A stretch of 64,000 bases of DNA from Pedobacter glucosidilyticus DSM 23534. Lineage in GTDB: Bacteria > Bacteroidota > Bacteroidia > Sphingobacteriales > Sphingobacteriaceae. Every line of letters begins with the position of its first letter. The first letter of the stretch is position 1. Both the position numbers and the translations under genes were made by a program. The DNA lies in contig NZ_AULF01000003.1 of NCBI RefSeq assembly GCF_000425145.1, positions 1 to 64,000 of the forward strand. The letters run 5' to 3'. Of the stretch, positions 8,875 through 16,962 are shown piece by piece. The notes under the pieces are model-generated. The model saw only the letters and a program-made list of their open reading frames with translations, searched no databases and was not told where the DNA came from.

Positions 8875-9157
8875 AAATATCACGAACTACTGGAGGAGAA
8901 ATTGGGATTGAAAGGTAAATAGCGTCTATGATAATTGTGTTGTCGGTGATAATGGGGGTAATTTAAAATTCTATTATAAACTTTGATAGAAATAAAAAGC
9001 TTAATTAAACTGGGGCTATTACTTTGCAGACCAATAAATATTCTCCGATTATTTTGGTTCCTATATTATTTACACCAATTAAAAACTTCTTGATAGTGTA
9101 TTAATTATACTATAAAATATTTTATATTTACTACATTTTTAAATTAGATAATATTAA

Positions 9158-9976
9158 TTGATTAAACTTTCTCATCCAGATTATTTTCTCCCAGTAGTAC
9201 ATGCTTTAGAGCCCGGTAAAATATTTGATACTGGAACTACTGCACCGCAGTTAGTTAGAGGAGTATGTGAACAGACAGGAACCAAGTCTGACTATGTTGT
9301 TAAATATATCAAGGGGCAAAGAATGTCTGCAGAAGCAAGTTGCAGGGAATTGCTTGCAGCATATATTGCAGCAGAGTTAGAATTTAATGTTCCAGAGCCT
9401 GCGCTAATAAATATTTCATCAGATTTCACGGAACTGTTACGTGGAAGTGACAATTACCAGACAGCAGTAAATAGTATTGGCTTTAATTTTGGTAATAAAT
9501 ATGAAGAAGGTTACCAGCAAATAATGGTAGGTCAGCATATTGACGATAAACTTAATGCTAAATTAGTAGAACTTTTAGCTTTTGATATATTCATTGGCAA
9601 TGCAGACAGGAGGTTGGATAAACCAAACTTTATGAGTAATGGAGACGATATACTTATATTTGATCATGAATTGGCATTTGGATTTACTTTGGAGCTTCCG
9701 TTTTTGAGAAATCCTAAACCTTGGATAATCAGAGATAGTGACATGGAATGGATTAAAAACAATTTTTGTTTTGTCAGATTAAAAGGCAGAGATTTAAAAA
9801 TGGATAATTTCATAAATAAGTTATCTGCTATTAATGACGACTTCTGGGTAAAGTACCAAAATATTGCACCAGCTGAATGGTTAACAGACCAGGTGAAAGA
9901 TATAAAAGAATATTTGCAAAAGTTAATTGACAAATCTGATATTTTTGAAAGTGAAATAAAACGTATCCTATTATGA
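9158..9976 (+). CDS. HipA-like kinase family protein
   Basis: A 272-residue protein matching the HipA-like C-terminal kinase fold. VVKYIKG (Lys49) resembles the nucleotide-binding lysine. FIGNADRRLDKPN (about 145-157) matches the HipA catalytic loop with Asp150 and Asn157. IFDHELAF (Asp169) matches the metal-binding Asp position. It lacks a separate HipB gene and is much shorter than E. coli HipA. The start is TTG (9158); no in-frame ATG lies before the conserved part. The DUF3037 gene overlaps its stop by 4 bp, a recurrent pair in bacteria. Function is probably protein phosphorylation; the target is unknown. It may be a defence or persistence module. Confidence 0.8.
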   Translation: MIKLSHPDYFLPVVHALEPGKIFDTGTTAPQLVRGVCEQTGTKSDYVVKYIKGQRMSAEASCRELLAAYIAAELEFNVPEPALINISSDFTELLRGSDNYQTAVNSIGFNFGNKYEEGYQQIMVGQHIDDKLNAKLVELLAFDIFIGNADRRLDKPNFMSNGDDILIFDHELAFGFTLELPFLRNPKPWIIRDSDMEWIKNNFCFVRLKGRDLKMDNFINKLSAINDDFWVKYQNIAPAEWLTDQVKDIKEYLQKLIDKSDIFESEIKRILL

Positions 9977-10806
9977 TTAAATATAATTATCAAATATTGA
10001 GATATATTCATGATCAGGTGACAGGTGAATTTGTGAATGTTGGGATTGTGCTTTTTGAAGCAGAAAGCAAATTCCTTAAGAGCAAAGTATTATCAAAATT
10101 TAGTCGTATATCTAATTTCTTTGGGGAAATTAATGGTTATTTTTTGCTGTCAGCCTTGAAACATTTTCAAACAGAAATAACGGCATATACCACTAAAAAC
10201 GACATTTCCTCAGATTCTTCTTTAAATACAATTACTGGTAACATTCTTCTTAAAGATGACAGCGCATTGATCTTGTCAGATGTAAAATCAGGCCTAGATA
10301 TAAACGCAGAAGCCGCGTTGGAGGACTTATATAAACGTCTGGTAGAAAAATACATAGTAGAACCCGGAGGAGAGAAACGTTCGGATGCTTATGCTTGGAG
10401 AAAAGTATATAAAGAATATTTCGATAAATATGGTATTACATCGAAACTTAAGGATCACACCGTTAATACTAATAATGATACTATTAAATTTGACAAATCA
10501 TGGAAAAATGGTGTTTGGAATTGTTATCAAACGCTATCATTTGATTTGCAAAAAGAAGACTCTATAAAAGGTAAAGTTTATAAATGGTCTGGCATTATTC
10601 GGGAATTAGAAACAGCAGATGAAAAAATGAATCTATATTTTCTGACTACTTCTCCTAAATCTGACAAAAAGAAATTATGTTCCTTTATTAAAGAAACATT
10701 GTCTTTAGATAGCAAGTTTCTTTCTGTTAAAATCATCTCTGAAAATGAGGCCGAAGAATTTGCGGGAGATGTCAGAAAGGCAATGGAGAAATCTGACGTT
10801 TTATAA
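9973..10806 (+). CDS. DUF3037 family protein
   Basis: A 277-residue soluble protein that begins with the DUF3037 signature (YQILRYIHDQVTGEFVNVGIVLFE). The domain covers about the first 130 residues; the rest has no clear match. ATG overlaps the kinase stop (ATGA), so the two are translationally coupled. DUF3037 has no established biochemical role; the constant pairing with HipA-like kinases suggests a partner or substrate. A hairpin terminator follows. Confidence 0.8.
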   Translation: MIKYNYQILRYIHDQVTGEFVNVGIVLFEAESKFLKSKVLSKFSRISNFFGEINGYFLLSALKHFQTEITAYTTKNDISSDSSLNTITGNILLKDDSALILSDVKSGLDINAEAALEDLYKRLVEKYIVEPGGEKRSDAYAWRKVYKEYFDKYGITSKLKDHTVNTNNDTIKFDKSWKNGVWNCYQTLSFDLQKEDSIKGKVYKWSGIIRELETADEKMNLYFLTTSPKSDKKKLCSFIKETLSLDSKFLSVKIISENEAEEFAGDVRKAMEKSDVL

Positions 10807-10813
10807 AATCATT

Positions 10814-10848
10814 AACTAGAGAGTTCTGATCCAATCAGAACTCTAGTT
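10814..10848 (+). terminator. hairpin terminator after the HipA-like/DUF3037 pair
   Basis: AACTAGAG-AGTTCTGAT pairs with ATCAGAACT-CTAGTT across a 3-nt loop, with a 2-nt bulge. It starts 8 bp after the stop. Confidence 0.7.
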
Positions 10849-10949
10849 CTTGTAGTAGATAATTCTCAATTGTTTCCAGTGCAGTATGTACGTTCCATTC
10901 GTACTAACCGAACGAAGGACGGCCTATGAAGATTTGGAAGTGGAGTAAA

Positions 10950-11113
10950 AAACGATGCCTTTTTAAGCCCTCTCTTTTGATTCAGCAAAATATACAATCC
11001 TATAATTAGCTTGGCTTATATCTGTTTTAAATAACTCAAATTTGTTAAATAAAATCCTTACTTAAGAGCTATTTGGAGAGTTGTGCAACAGTTACGGCTA
11101 TTAGCTGCTGTTG
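10950..11113. repeat. cassette flank, left type (copy a)
   Basis: This segment aligns with 22884-23031 (copy c). Shared blocks are AATTAG, GCTTATAT, TTTAAATAACT, TTAAGAG, TATTTGG and AGTTAC, in the same order and spacing apart from small gaps. Both copies end within a few bases of the 3' end of a minus-strand accessory operon (HigBA here, lipoprotein/SIMPL there). The last part also folds: GCAACAG/CTGTTGC. No gene is visible in 10849-11113. Confidence 0.6.
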
Positions 11114-12202
11114 CTAATAAAGTTTTTTATCAATACTGGTTTTTATACCGTAGTAATCCATTTCAAAACAAGCTCTTCCTAGAATAATAGCTGGATGAAT
11201 TCTATATTTTTTCGCAAAATCGCATATCGCTGTATCGCTTAATGGTAAATAATTTTCAAGCAGATCATTCCAATAGTTAGATGGGATTAAGCTTTCCTGG
11301 GCATATAAATTAGCTTCATTTTCAATCTCATTTTCTTCTATTTTACTTAAGTCTATAAATCTTATATCTTTATTTACTTTAAGATGCAAAGCTATATGAC
11401 CTAATTCGTGTAAAATAGTAAATGCTAAATTATCAATTCTATTATGTCTCAACGTTAACGCAATTACTGGATTATTTTTAGACCAAAAAGAATATCCATC
11501 GATTGGAGTTTTCTCTAGTTTATCAACTAATAGAAATTTAATACCGTATTGAGATAACTTTTTATCAACTAAGTCTAAAACATTGTTGTTGTTGAAAAAT
11601 ATCTCTTGTAATTCCCTATTTAATTGAGGCAAATTTTCAAAATGAAAAGTATTTGTTTCTTTTTTATCTGCTTCAAATTCGACAAGTGATGTCCAAGCAA
11701 TCATATTCTTTTCATTAATTTGAAGCTTTTCACTTTTTTTAAAAAAAGCGAATTTCTTTTCTGAAAATTTATCTACAAGACCGTCAATTGATTGCACAGA
11801 ATATATTTGTTGTATTATAGTTATGTTTGATGCAATGTCTTCAGTTAAATAACCTTTTTTATTAAAATACTTTACAGGAATATATTGTGTAATGATATTC
11901 CATATTTCAATTAACTTAATTTTTTTTATGTTCTTCTCTTTTATTTTAGCTAAATCAATTTCATATTGGGATTGAAATTTCATCCAATAATCTGCTGAGA
12001 TATTTAGTGCTTTTTCAAGTAAAATTGCTATGTCTGCTGTAATTGGCCTTTTTCCTTTAATTATTTCATTGAGAAACGAGGGTTTAACACCCAATAAAAT
12101 AGCTAAATCTTTTTGGGTAATATCATCTCTAACCTCTAATTCATCTTTAATTAGTGTTCCTGGATGTGTTGCTTCAAATGGTATGATTGTGTTTGTTGCC
12201 AT
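11114..12202 (-). CDS. higA: HigA-type antitoxin with ImmA/IrrE metallopeptidase domain
   Basis: A 362-residue two-domain protein. Residues about 8-75 are an XRE/HigA helix-turn-helix (HPGTLIKDELE, TQKDLAILLGVKPSFLNEII). The C-terminal half is an ImmA/IrrE zinc peptidase with HELGH (265-269) and a downstream Glu-rich third-ligand region (EENEIENEANLYA). It follows the HigB-like toxin by 14 bp. Expected role: antitoxin that binds toxin and operator; the peptidase could allow regulated cleavage, which is inference. ATG at 12202 is the natural start. A palindrome upstream of higB is a likely autoregulatory operator. Confidence 0.88.
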   Translation of the reverse strand: MATNTIIPFEATHPGTLIKDELEVRDDITQKDLAILLGVKPSFLNEIIKGKRPITADIAILLEKALNISADYWMKFQSQYEIDLAKIKEKNIKKIKLIEIWNIITQYIPVKYFNKKGYLTEDIASNITIIQQIYSVQSIDGLVDKFSEKKFAFFKKSEKLQINEKNMIAWTSLVEFEADKKETNTFHFENLPQLNRELQEIFFNNNNVLDLVDKKLSQYGIKFLLVDKLEKTPIDGYSFWSKNNPVIALTLRHNRIDNLAFTILHELGHIALHLKVNKDIRFIDLSKIEENEIENEANLYAQESLIPSNYWNDLLENYLPLSDTAICDFAKKYRIHPAIILGRACFEMDYYGIKTSIDKKLY

Positions 12203-12216
12203 AATGTTTGATGTTT

Positions 12217-12537
12217 TTAAGAATAATGATTACTTAATTCTACGATTTCACAAATTGTAATAGTATTAGGTTCTTCTCCTTCTATAGATGAAATAAATTC
12301 TATTCTATATTTATCATTAACACGAACGGATTCCAAACCTTTTTTATCTCCACTTAATTTTTCATAATTCAAACTTTTTAATGGATACAAATCTTCTATT
12401 TTATTTGCAACTCTTAGCTTATCAATTGTCGCTTTATATCTTTTAATAATATCTTTTTGAAACCTATGCTTTTTACTTGAGGATTTTCCATCTTCATATA
12501 ATTGTTTTAAATACTCTTGTGTAAAGATTATTTTCAT
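12217..12537 (-). CDS. higB: RelE/HigB family type II toxin
   Basis: A 106-residue RelE/ParE-superfamily protein, full length for HigB-type mRNA interferases. Typical elements are an N-terminal helical part with a basic patch (KSSSKKHRFQKDIIKRY) and a C-terminal strand segment (YPLKSLNYEKLSGDKKG, SVRVNDKYRIEF). The gene precedes its antitoxin, the HigBA order. A -7 box TACCTTTG (minus strand, 12570-12563) lies 26 bp before the ATG. A palindrome at 12586-12606 covers the -33 area. Confidence 0.85.
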   Translation of the reverse strand: MKIIFTQEYLKQLYEDGKSSSKKHRFQKDIIKRYKATIDKLRVANKIEDLYPLKSLNYEKLSGDKKGLESVRVNDKYRIEFISSIEGEEPNTITICEIVELSNHYS

Positions 12538-12562
12538 AGGCTATCAATCTGATTTCATATTG

Positions 12563-12606
12563 CAAAGGTATAAACAAATAGATAAAATTCACTAAAAAAG
12601 TGAATT
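12563..12606 (-). promoter_or_regulatory. higBA promoter with palindromic operator
   Basis: On the minus strand an exact TAnnTTTG -7 box (TACCTTTG, 12570-12563) lies downstream of an 8-5-8 palindrome: AATTCACT (12586-12593), five A, AGTGAATT (12599-12606). The operator sits where the -33 element should be, so binding by the HigA-type HTH would block the promoter. This is the usual type II TA autoregulation. Confidence 0.7.
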
Positions 12607-12631
12607 ATTTTAGTTTGTTTTTTTTAAGAAA

Positions 12632-12720
12632 GTAATTGCAGGTAATTAATAAATATCATCTATCCTGTAGCGTATATCTGCTCTATAAATTCATGATATG
12701 CGCTATCCTTAACCTGCACT
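12632..12720. repeat. cassette flank, right type (copy b)
   Basis: This aligns with 24245-24330 (copy d). Both contain TATCCT, then the exact CTATAAATTCAT, and end with TTAACCTGC or TTAACCTGCC. Each copy lies just upstream of the first gene of a minus-strand module (higB and the 24232 lipoprotein). It overlaps the last codons of the 12660-12896 ORF. Confidence 0.6.
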
Positions 12721-12896
12721 AACTTATATTGAGGATAAATTGCTAAACTATTTATAGTTTTTGAATTGGTCATAAAAGAAATCTTGTTAAGGTATGATAC
12801 AGCTCCAGTTATGTGAGTAACCATTAGCTTTTCTTGTGCTTGTAGCTTTAAAAAACCACTGCTTAAAGCAAAGAAGGCTATCATAAAGAATATCAT
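12660..12896 (-). CDS. small exported-like hypothetical ORF
   Basis: A 78-residue ORF with a signal-like hydrophobic N-terminus (FFMIAFFALSSGFLKLQAQ). I do not recognise the rest. Its final 18 or so codons lie in a repeat that is non-coding at 24270-24330, so the present C-terminus may be accidental. It could be a remnant cut by the flank repeat. Confidence 0.3.
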   Translation of the reverse strand: MIFFMIAFFALSSGFLKLQAQEKLMVTHITGAVSYLNKISFMTNSKTINSLAIYPQYKLVQVKDSAYHEFIEQIYATG

Positions 12897-13138
12897 AGGC
12901 TGATTTAATTTATTGTAATTAGAAGGATATTTTTAATGGAAATGAAAGGGTTTATGAGTGTTCTGTACCTATATACCCAAGCTGATGAACTCATTAATAA
13001 TTTTTTAAAGGTATTTTTTCATTTACTCTTCTATCTGCCATAAATAAAATTCTATCTGCTTCATTAAAATCAATATTTAGCATTAAACAAGCACTTTTTA
13101 AATCATTTTGGTAGGTTATAATTTATTGTGATATAATA

Positions 13139-14143
13139 TCAGTTTTTCCCCTCTGCCATTTTTGCAAACAACTCTAACTTCCTATTTTGTAATTCCATTT
13201 GATGTTTGATGGTTCTTTCATAATCATTTTCTTTTTCATTTGACTTACTAATAAGCACAAGCATTTCTAAACCTAGTAAAAAGAAAAACCAAATAAGCCA
13301 CACTACTAATGCAACACCCGAATTACTAATTAAGCTATGCATTACTTTTAGTTCATCTAAAAAGCCTACTTTAGAACTTATTTCCTTTTCTAACCGAGGT
13401 CTTATATTTAGTAAAGTAGTCTCTTTAATGGATTTTTGACTTCTCAAATCTTTGATAGTTTGGTCTAGTGGTGCTATCTGTGAAATTTTTGGGTTTGCAA
13501 CATTTTGACTAGTTGTTACCGTTACAGGCACTGACCTTTCTGTTGTAACTGGACTATTAGTTGTTGCATCTGTAGTTGTATTTCTCTCAGTCCTGATACT
13601 AGATTGTGTAGAATAAACTTTGGTTGTAGGATTTTTAGCAACATCACTAATTAAGATTGCTTTTTCATTCTCCTTTTTAATTATTAAAGCATCTAAATCG
13701 TTGATCTGTTTATTTAATTCCCTTGTTTTAGGACCTAGAGCTTTTTCTACTCGAGCCTCAATAAATGTTATTTTCTCTAAATCTATGTCTTCTTTAAAAA
13801 TTATTTGATCGATGATGATAGCTCCTATGGTAGCCATCATCAAAGCAATTATCCCACGAAAAAAATAGAGTGCTTTAGTTGGATTTATAGATAAAATAAT
13901 TTGTCTTTCTATTTGAACAATAATGGTAACGAAAACAATTGCCCCAAATAAAGAACCTAAAATCTCACCATGTAAGTACCTGTTGGTAAAAGTATAACCT
14001 ATAAAAGACCATAGCATACAAATAATGACAATAGCAGATGTATACCTTTTTACAGCTTTTGCAGAGACCTCGCTAGAGTTTCTAACAATAGCATAGTTGT
14101 AGCCTGTCATGAAACAACCGAATTTTAACCACCAATCTTTCAT
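13139..14143 (-). CDS. DUF4407 membrane protein with long coiled coil
   Basis: A 334-residue protein matching DUF4407 (WWLKFGCFMTGYNYAIVRNS at the N-terminus). Three hydrophobic segments (about 35-53, 61-80, 94-113) are followed by about 140 residues of charged coiled coil with a Thr/Pro-rich linker (about 178-215). A last transmembrane helix lies near 278-300, then a short charged tail. The topology would hold a long helical domain on one face of the inner membrane. It is the last gene of a tight minus-strand set and starts 9 bp after the upstream gene. Function unknown. Confidence 0.75.
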   Translation of the reverse strand: MKDWWLKFGCFMTGYNYAIVRNSSEVSAKAVKRYTSAIVIICMLWSFIGYTFTNRYLHGEILGSLFGAIVFVTIIVQIERQIILSINPTKALYFFRGIIALMMATIGAIIIDQIIFKEDIDLEKITFIEARVEKALGPKTRELNKQINDLDALIIKKENEKAILISDVAKNPTTKVYSTQSSIRTERNTTTDATTNSPVTTERSVPVTVTTSQNVANPKISQIAPLDQTIKDLRSQKSIKETTLLNIRPRLEKEISSKVGFLDELKVMHSLISNSGVALVVWLIWFFFLLGLEMLVLISKSNEKENDYERTIKHQMELQNRKLELFAKMAEGKN

Positions 14144-14152
14144 ATCTTATGT

Positions 14153-14725
14153 TTAAAAGTTTCTTTTCATAATGGAATGGTGCGATATTGCTGCTAAACC
14201 ATTTCTAAAACCTCTGGTATAGCTAATAATGACACCTTGCCCTAAACCTTTATCATTTTTGGCATCTTCTTCTATTTCTAGAATTTGTTGTATATGGCTT
14301 AATGCTGTATCTTTTTTTACTGTGAGTTCTTCTACAGTATCTACCATCCCACTTCTACTTCTACTCTCTATATGAAAGTTGATTTCCCTAATAAAATCCT
14401 CATAGAAAGTTTTTATTTTCTTGATGGTTCTTTCAAGATCATTTTTTAACGCTTCTATATTTTGCTGTAAATGCATAGTATCAGGATTTATCAACGCATC
14501 ATCATAACCTTTAGATTCATGATTTCTTTCTAAAAACTGAAATAATAAAGTAATACCGTTTTCCACTGAACTTGCTGTTACCGTTTGTTCTGAATAATTA
14601 GCTTGAGGTTTTTCTGTTTCAACAAAGATATTTTCTGGTATCTCAGGTAAAGGTGGCGTTTCAGGTATTAATGCCTTACTTCCTGCTGCTCCTTCTTTTC
14701 TATTAAAAAAACTAAATAGGCCCAT
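14153..14725 (-). CDS. uncharacterised coiled-coil protein
   Basis: A 190-residue soluble protein that I do not recognise. Residues 1-70 are low-complexity and Pro/Glu-rich (IPETPPLPEIPE); about 85-170 are helical and charged (NIEALKNDLERTIKKIKTFYEDFI). It is spaced 9 bp from the DUF4407 gene and 11 bp from the HNH gene, so it is very probably co-transcribed and may bridge them. The start MGLFSFFNR could carry an N-terminal membrane association, which is speculative. Confidence 0.6.
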   Translation of the reverse strand: MGLFSFFNRKEGAAGSKALIPETPPLPEIPENIFVETEKPQANYSEQTVTASSVENGITLLFQFLERNHESKGYDDALINPDTMHLQQNIEALKNDLERTIKKIKTFYEDFIREINFHIESRSRSGMVDTVEELTVKKDTALSHIQQILEIEEDAKNDKGLGQGVIISYTRGFRNGLAAISHHSIMKRNF

Positions 14726-14736
14726 TTTTTAAATTA

Positions 14737-15126
14737 TTAAATATTGATTGTAGGTACTTTAAATTTGTTATGCCCTCTCCTATGACAGCTTTCGCATAAG
14801 GTAATTAGAAGATATTTAGGGTATTCCCAAGGGAGCTTAAACTTATTTTCTCTTACTATGAAATGATATTGTCTATGATGTACTTGTAAATCGCTTTTAT
14901 TATAACAAATGACACAGGTTTTATCTCTAGCTAATATCTCTTCCCTTATAGCTTTCCATTCTGGTCTAAACAATAAAGCTCCGTAAGTTCCATGAGCAGG
15001 TATGTTCTCCTGATACGGCTCAAAATGATTTGATTTTAATTCGTCTTCAGCTTTTATAAAACGTCTGTAGGCAGTTTCACCTTTAAAGCTTATATGCCTG
15101 TATTTGCTTTGGGTTGGATCGTTCAT
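14737..15126 (-). CDS. HNH endonuclease-like protein
   Basis: A 129-residue protein. The HNH/zinc motif is complete: CVIC (71-74), VHH (82-84) with the general-base His, then CESCHRRGH (111-119) supplying the second Cys pair. The N-terminal 60 residues carry no known domain. It is the second gene of the four-gene set (39 bp after the HsdR-N-like gene). It is likely a DNA nuclease acting with the upstream nuclease domain protein. Confidence 0.8.
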   Translation of the reverse strand: MNDPTQSKYRHISFKGETAYRRFIKAEDELKSNHFEPYQENIPAHGTYGALLFRPEWKAIREEILARDKTCVICYNKSDLQVHHRQYHFIVRENKFKLPWEYPKYLLITLCESCHRRGHNKFKVPTINI

Positions 15127-15165
15127 GATAAAAGATTAAAATGCCCTAATGGCAAAATCTATGAT

Positions 15166-16233
15166 TTAATAATTAGAAACAGCCATTTCTAACTCTTTAG
15201 CGTAATTATAAATGTCATCTAGGCTCTCTAAATCATATTTCGTTTCTATTCTACCTTCTCCAAATATTCCAATAGTTTTTTTGCTTAAGCTATTGAAATA
15301 TAATCTACAGATAGGTTTTCTGTTATTGTCATCCAATAGAATCCCGAAATAAGATTGTACATCACGGGCAACAATACGTTTAGCATCTACCTTTTGGCGT
15401 AGTATAGCCCTTACGATATGATAACCTTCCAATTCTTCTTCTGTAGTTACTACTGTTGGGTCATTAGCTGCCATTACAGGCTCGTTTGTTACCTGCGTTT
15501 CTATTTGGTTGCTATTGGCTTCTTCTTTTCCTAAGGCTGTTTTAAGTCGGTTAGTAATAGCATCATTAAGTACTTGATGCGATGAGCGTTTTACCAATTC
15601 TGTAAATTGAGCAAGTATTTTTTCTGTAAGCTTTCCTTGATAAACCTGGCTGGCAAAATGTTTTACAAAAACAGGGCTTGGCTCTTTAAGTTCAGAAGTA
15701 ATTAATGCTTTTAATTCATTTGTGAATTTCAAATCAGAAGCAGTATTGGATATATTTTCTACATCAAAATATGATTTATGGAATTTCTTTAATTCTTCTA
15801 TTTGAGCATCTTTAATATCTGCTATATTAAATTCAAAAAATGGTTTATCATCCATTTTATTAGCATCTACTAAATCAGTATAAAAGCGATAGTGTAGCCC
15901 ATTGGTTAACAAGCTAAATTTAGCTTTACAAACATGGAAATACCTAAATAACTGAGAGTTATGTGGGTCTAATTTTTCTAAATGATGCTTACATTCTATG
16001 ATGATAATAGGTTCACCATCTTTCATGATAGCATAATCTACCTTTTCACCTTTTTTTATGCCTATGTCTGCAATAAATTCTGGATTAACTTCAAAAGGGT
16101 CGAAAACATCGTAGCCTAATAGTTTTATAAAAGGCATGATGAGTGCGTTTTTGGTTGCTTCCTCGGTTTGAATTTGGGGTATCATTTTTTCGGTACGTAG
16201 CCCAAATTGTTTTACTTCATCTTTAAAGTCCAT
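15166..16233 (-). CDS. HsdR N-terminal domain (PD-(D/E)XK) protein
   Basis: A 355-residue protein with the type I restriction HsdR N-terminal nuclease fold. Asp66 (KVDYAIMKDG), then Glu80-Cys-Lys82 (IIIIECK), with LFRYFHV and LLTNGLHYRFY just after. The helicase part of HsdR is absent. Residues about 180-235 are a helical region. About 270-350 form a second conserved domain (EGYHIVRAILR, GILLDDNNRKPICRLYFN) often seen in stand-alone HsdR-N proteins. First gene of a four-gene minus-strand set. A palindrome TTTACGG-GAAA-CCGTAAA lies 260 bp upstream. Confidence 0.8.
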   Translation of the reverse strand: MDFKDEVKQFGLRTEKMIPQIQTEEATKNALIMPFIKLLGYDVFDPFEVNPEFIADIGIKKGEKVDYAIMKDGEPIIIIECKHHLEKLDPHNSQLFRYFHVCKAKFSLLTNGLHYRFYTDLVDANKMDDKPFFEFNIADIKDAQIEELKKFHKSYFDVENISNTASDLKFTNELKALITSELKEPSPVFVKHFASQVYQGKLTEKILAQFTELVKRSSHQVLNDAITNRLKTALGKEEANSNQIETQVTNEPVMAANDPTVVTTEEELEGYHIVRAILRQKVDAKRIVARDVQSYFGILLDDNNRKPICRLYFNSLSKKTIGIFGEGRIETKYDLESLDDIYNYAKELEMAVSNY

Positions 16234-16357
16234 GTTATTTCTTTTACTATTTCTAAATTGATATTGAATTTCTGATAGATAGGCAGAAAATTGAGGATAG
16301 TAACATTGCGAAAACGGTTATTAGGCTTGGAGTAATGATAATGTACAAATATTTCAT

Positions 16358-16405
16358 AGTATAAAATGTATGGTAATAATAAAAATTATTTTCTTAAAAA
16401 GGAAA
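16358..16405. repeat. 48-bp repeat upstream of nuclease gene (copy 1)
   Basis: About 88 percent identical by eye to 25605-25652. Both contain AAAATGTATGGTAAT and TTTTCTTAAAAAGGAAA. Each lies 115-125 bp upstream of a minus-strand nuclease gene (HsdR-N-like here, YhcG-type there). Confidence 0.75.
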
Positions 16406-16493
16406 TTACATTATTTTTAACTTAGTATGATTTACCTATTTTATCATAAAAGCTAATCTTTTAAACAAAATTAAGGAGTTTAAAGAATGATTT

Positions 16494-16511
16494 TTTACGG
16501 GAAACCGTAAA
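16494..16511. promoter_or_regulatory. palindrome TTTACGG-GAAA-CCGTAAA, copy 1
   Basis: A perfect 7-4-7 palindrome, identical to 18552-18569 and close to 21641-21657. All three lie within 5 kb, around the two-component genes at 18737-21076. It is a candidate response-regulator operator. As RNA it would be a GAAA-tetraloop hairpin, but there is no T-run to make it a terminator. Otherwise I see nothing coding in 16234-16565. Confidence 0.5.
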
Positions 16512-16621
16512 CTGACTTCAAAAAAACTATGATTAGATTAAATGGTAGGTGTAATTAAGATTAACTTATTGCTTATTATTCTTTCTCCATTTATAGAGTA
16601 AAAAAAGAATCGCTAAAGAAG

Positions 16622-16894
16622 CTACACCATACCATAGGTAAGTTGAATGCCGATTGAAAAAGAGTATTTTTCAGTAGTATTTAAATTCTTACTTATAGAG
16701 GGATTACAAACACCACAAGAGCCACCAGATACCTTACAATGTTTACAGTAATTGCAAGAAGTACAGGCACTACAATGTGCTGAGCCTGTACATTTGCCTG
16801 ATAATGCTTCATCTGGAACTATGATACATAGAAGAATTAAGAGAATAGCAAAGTATCTTTTGAGAACTAGAAGTATTGAATTATGATATAACAT
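16622..16894 (-). CDS. Cys-rich small membrane protein with probable frameshift
   Basis: A 90-residue ORF. A hydrophobic N-terminal helix (about 8-30) is followed by a dense cysteine block (CTGSAHCSACTSCNYCKHC, then CGVC) that could bind metal. The C-terminus in this frame (IGIQLTYGMV) is unconvincing. One extra base in the T5 run at 16657-16661 (A5 on the plus strand) would continue as FFNRHSTYLWYGVASL and a membrane helix ending in KWRKNNKQ, stop at 16566. That is a much more protein-like tail with a Lys-rich cytoplasmic end. I infer a homopolymer frameshift, either real or an assembly error. Function unknown. Confidence 0.55.
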   Translation of the reverse strand: MLYHNSILLVLKRYFAILLILLCIIVPDEALSGKCTGSAHCSACTSCNYCKHCKVSGGSCGVCNPSISKNLNTTEKYSFSIGIQLTYGMV

Positions 16895-16962
16895 AGGAAG
16901 ATTTATTTCATCATATACATAAATGATTTTCTAGTTAATATTTATAATGATGCTTTTGCAAC

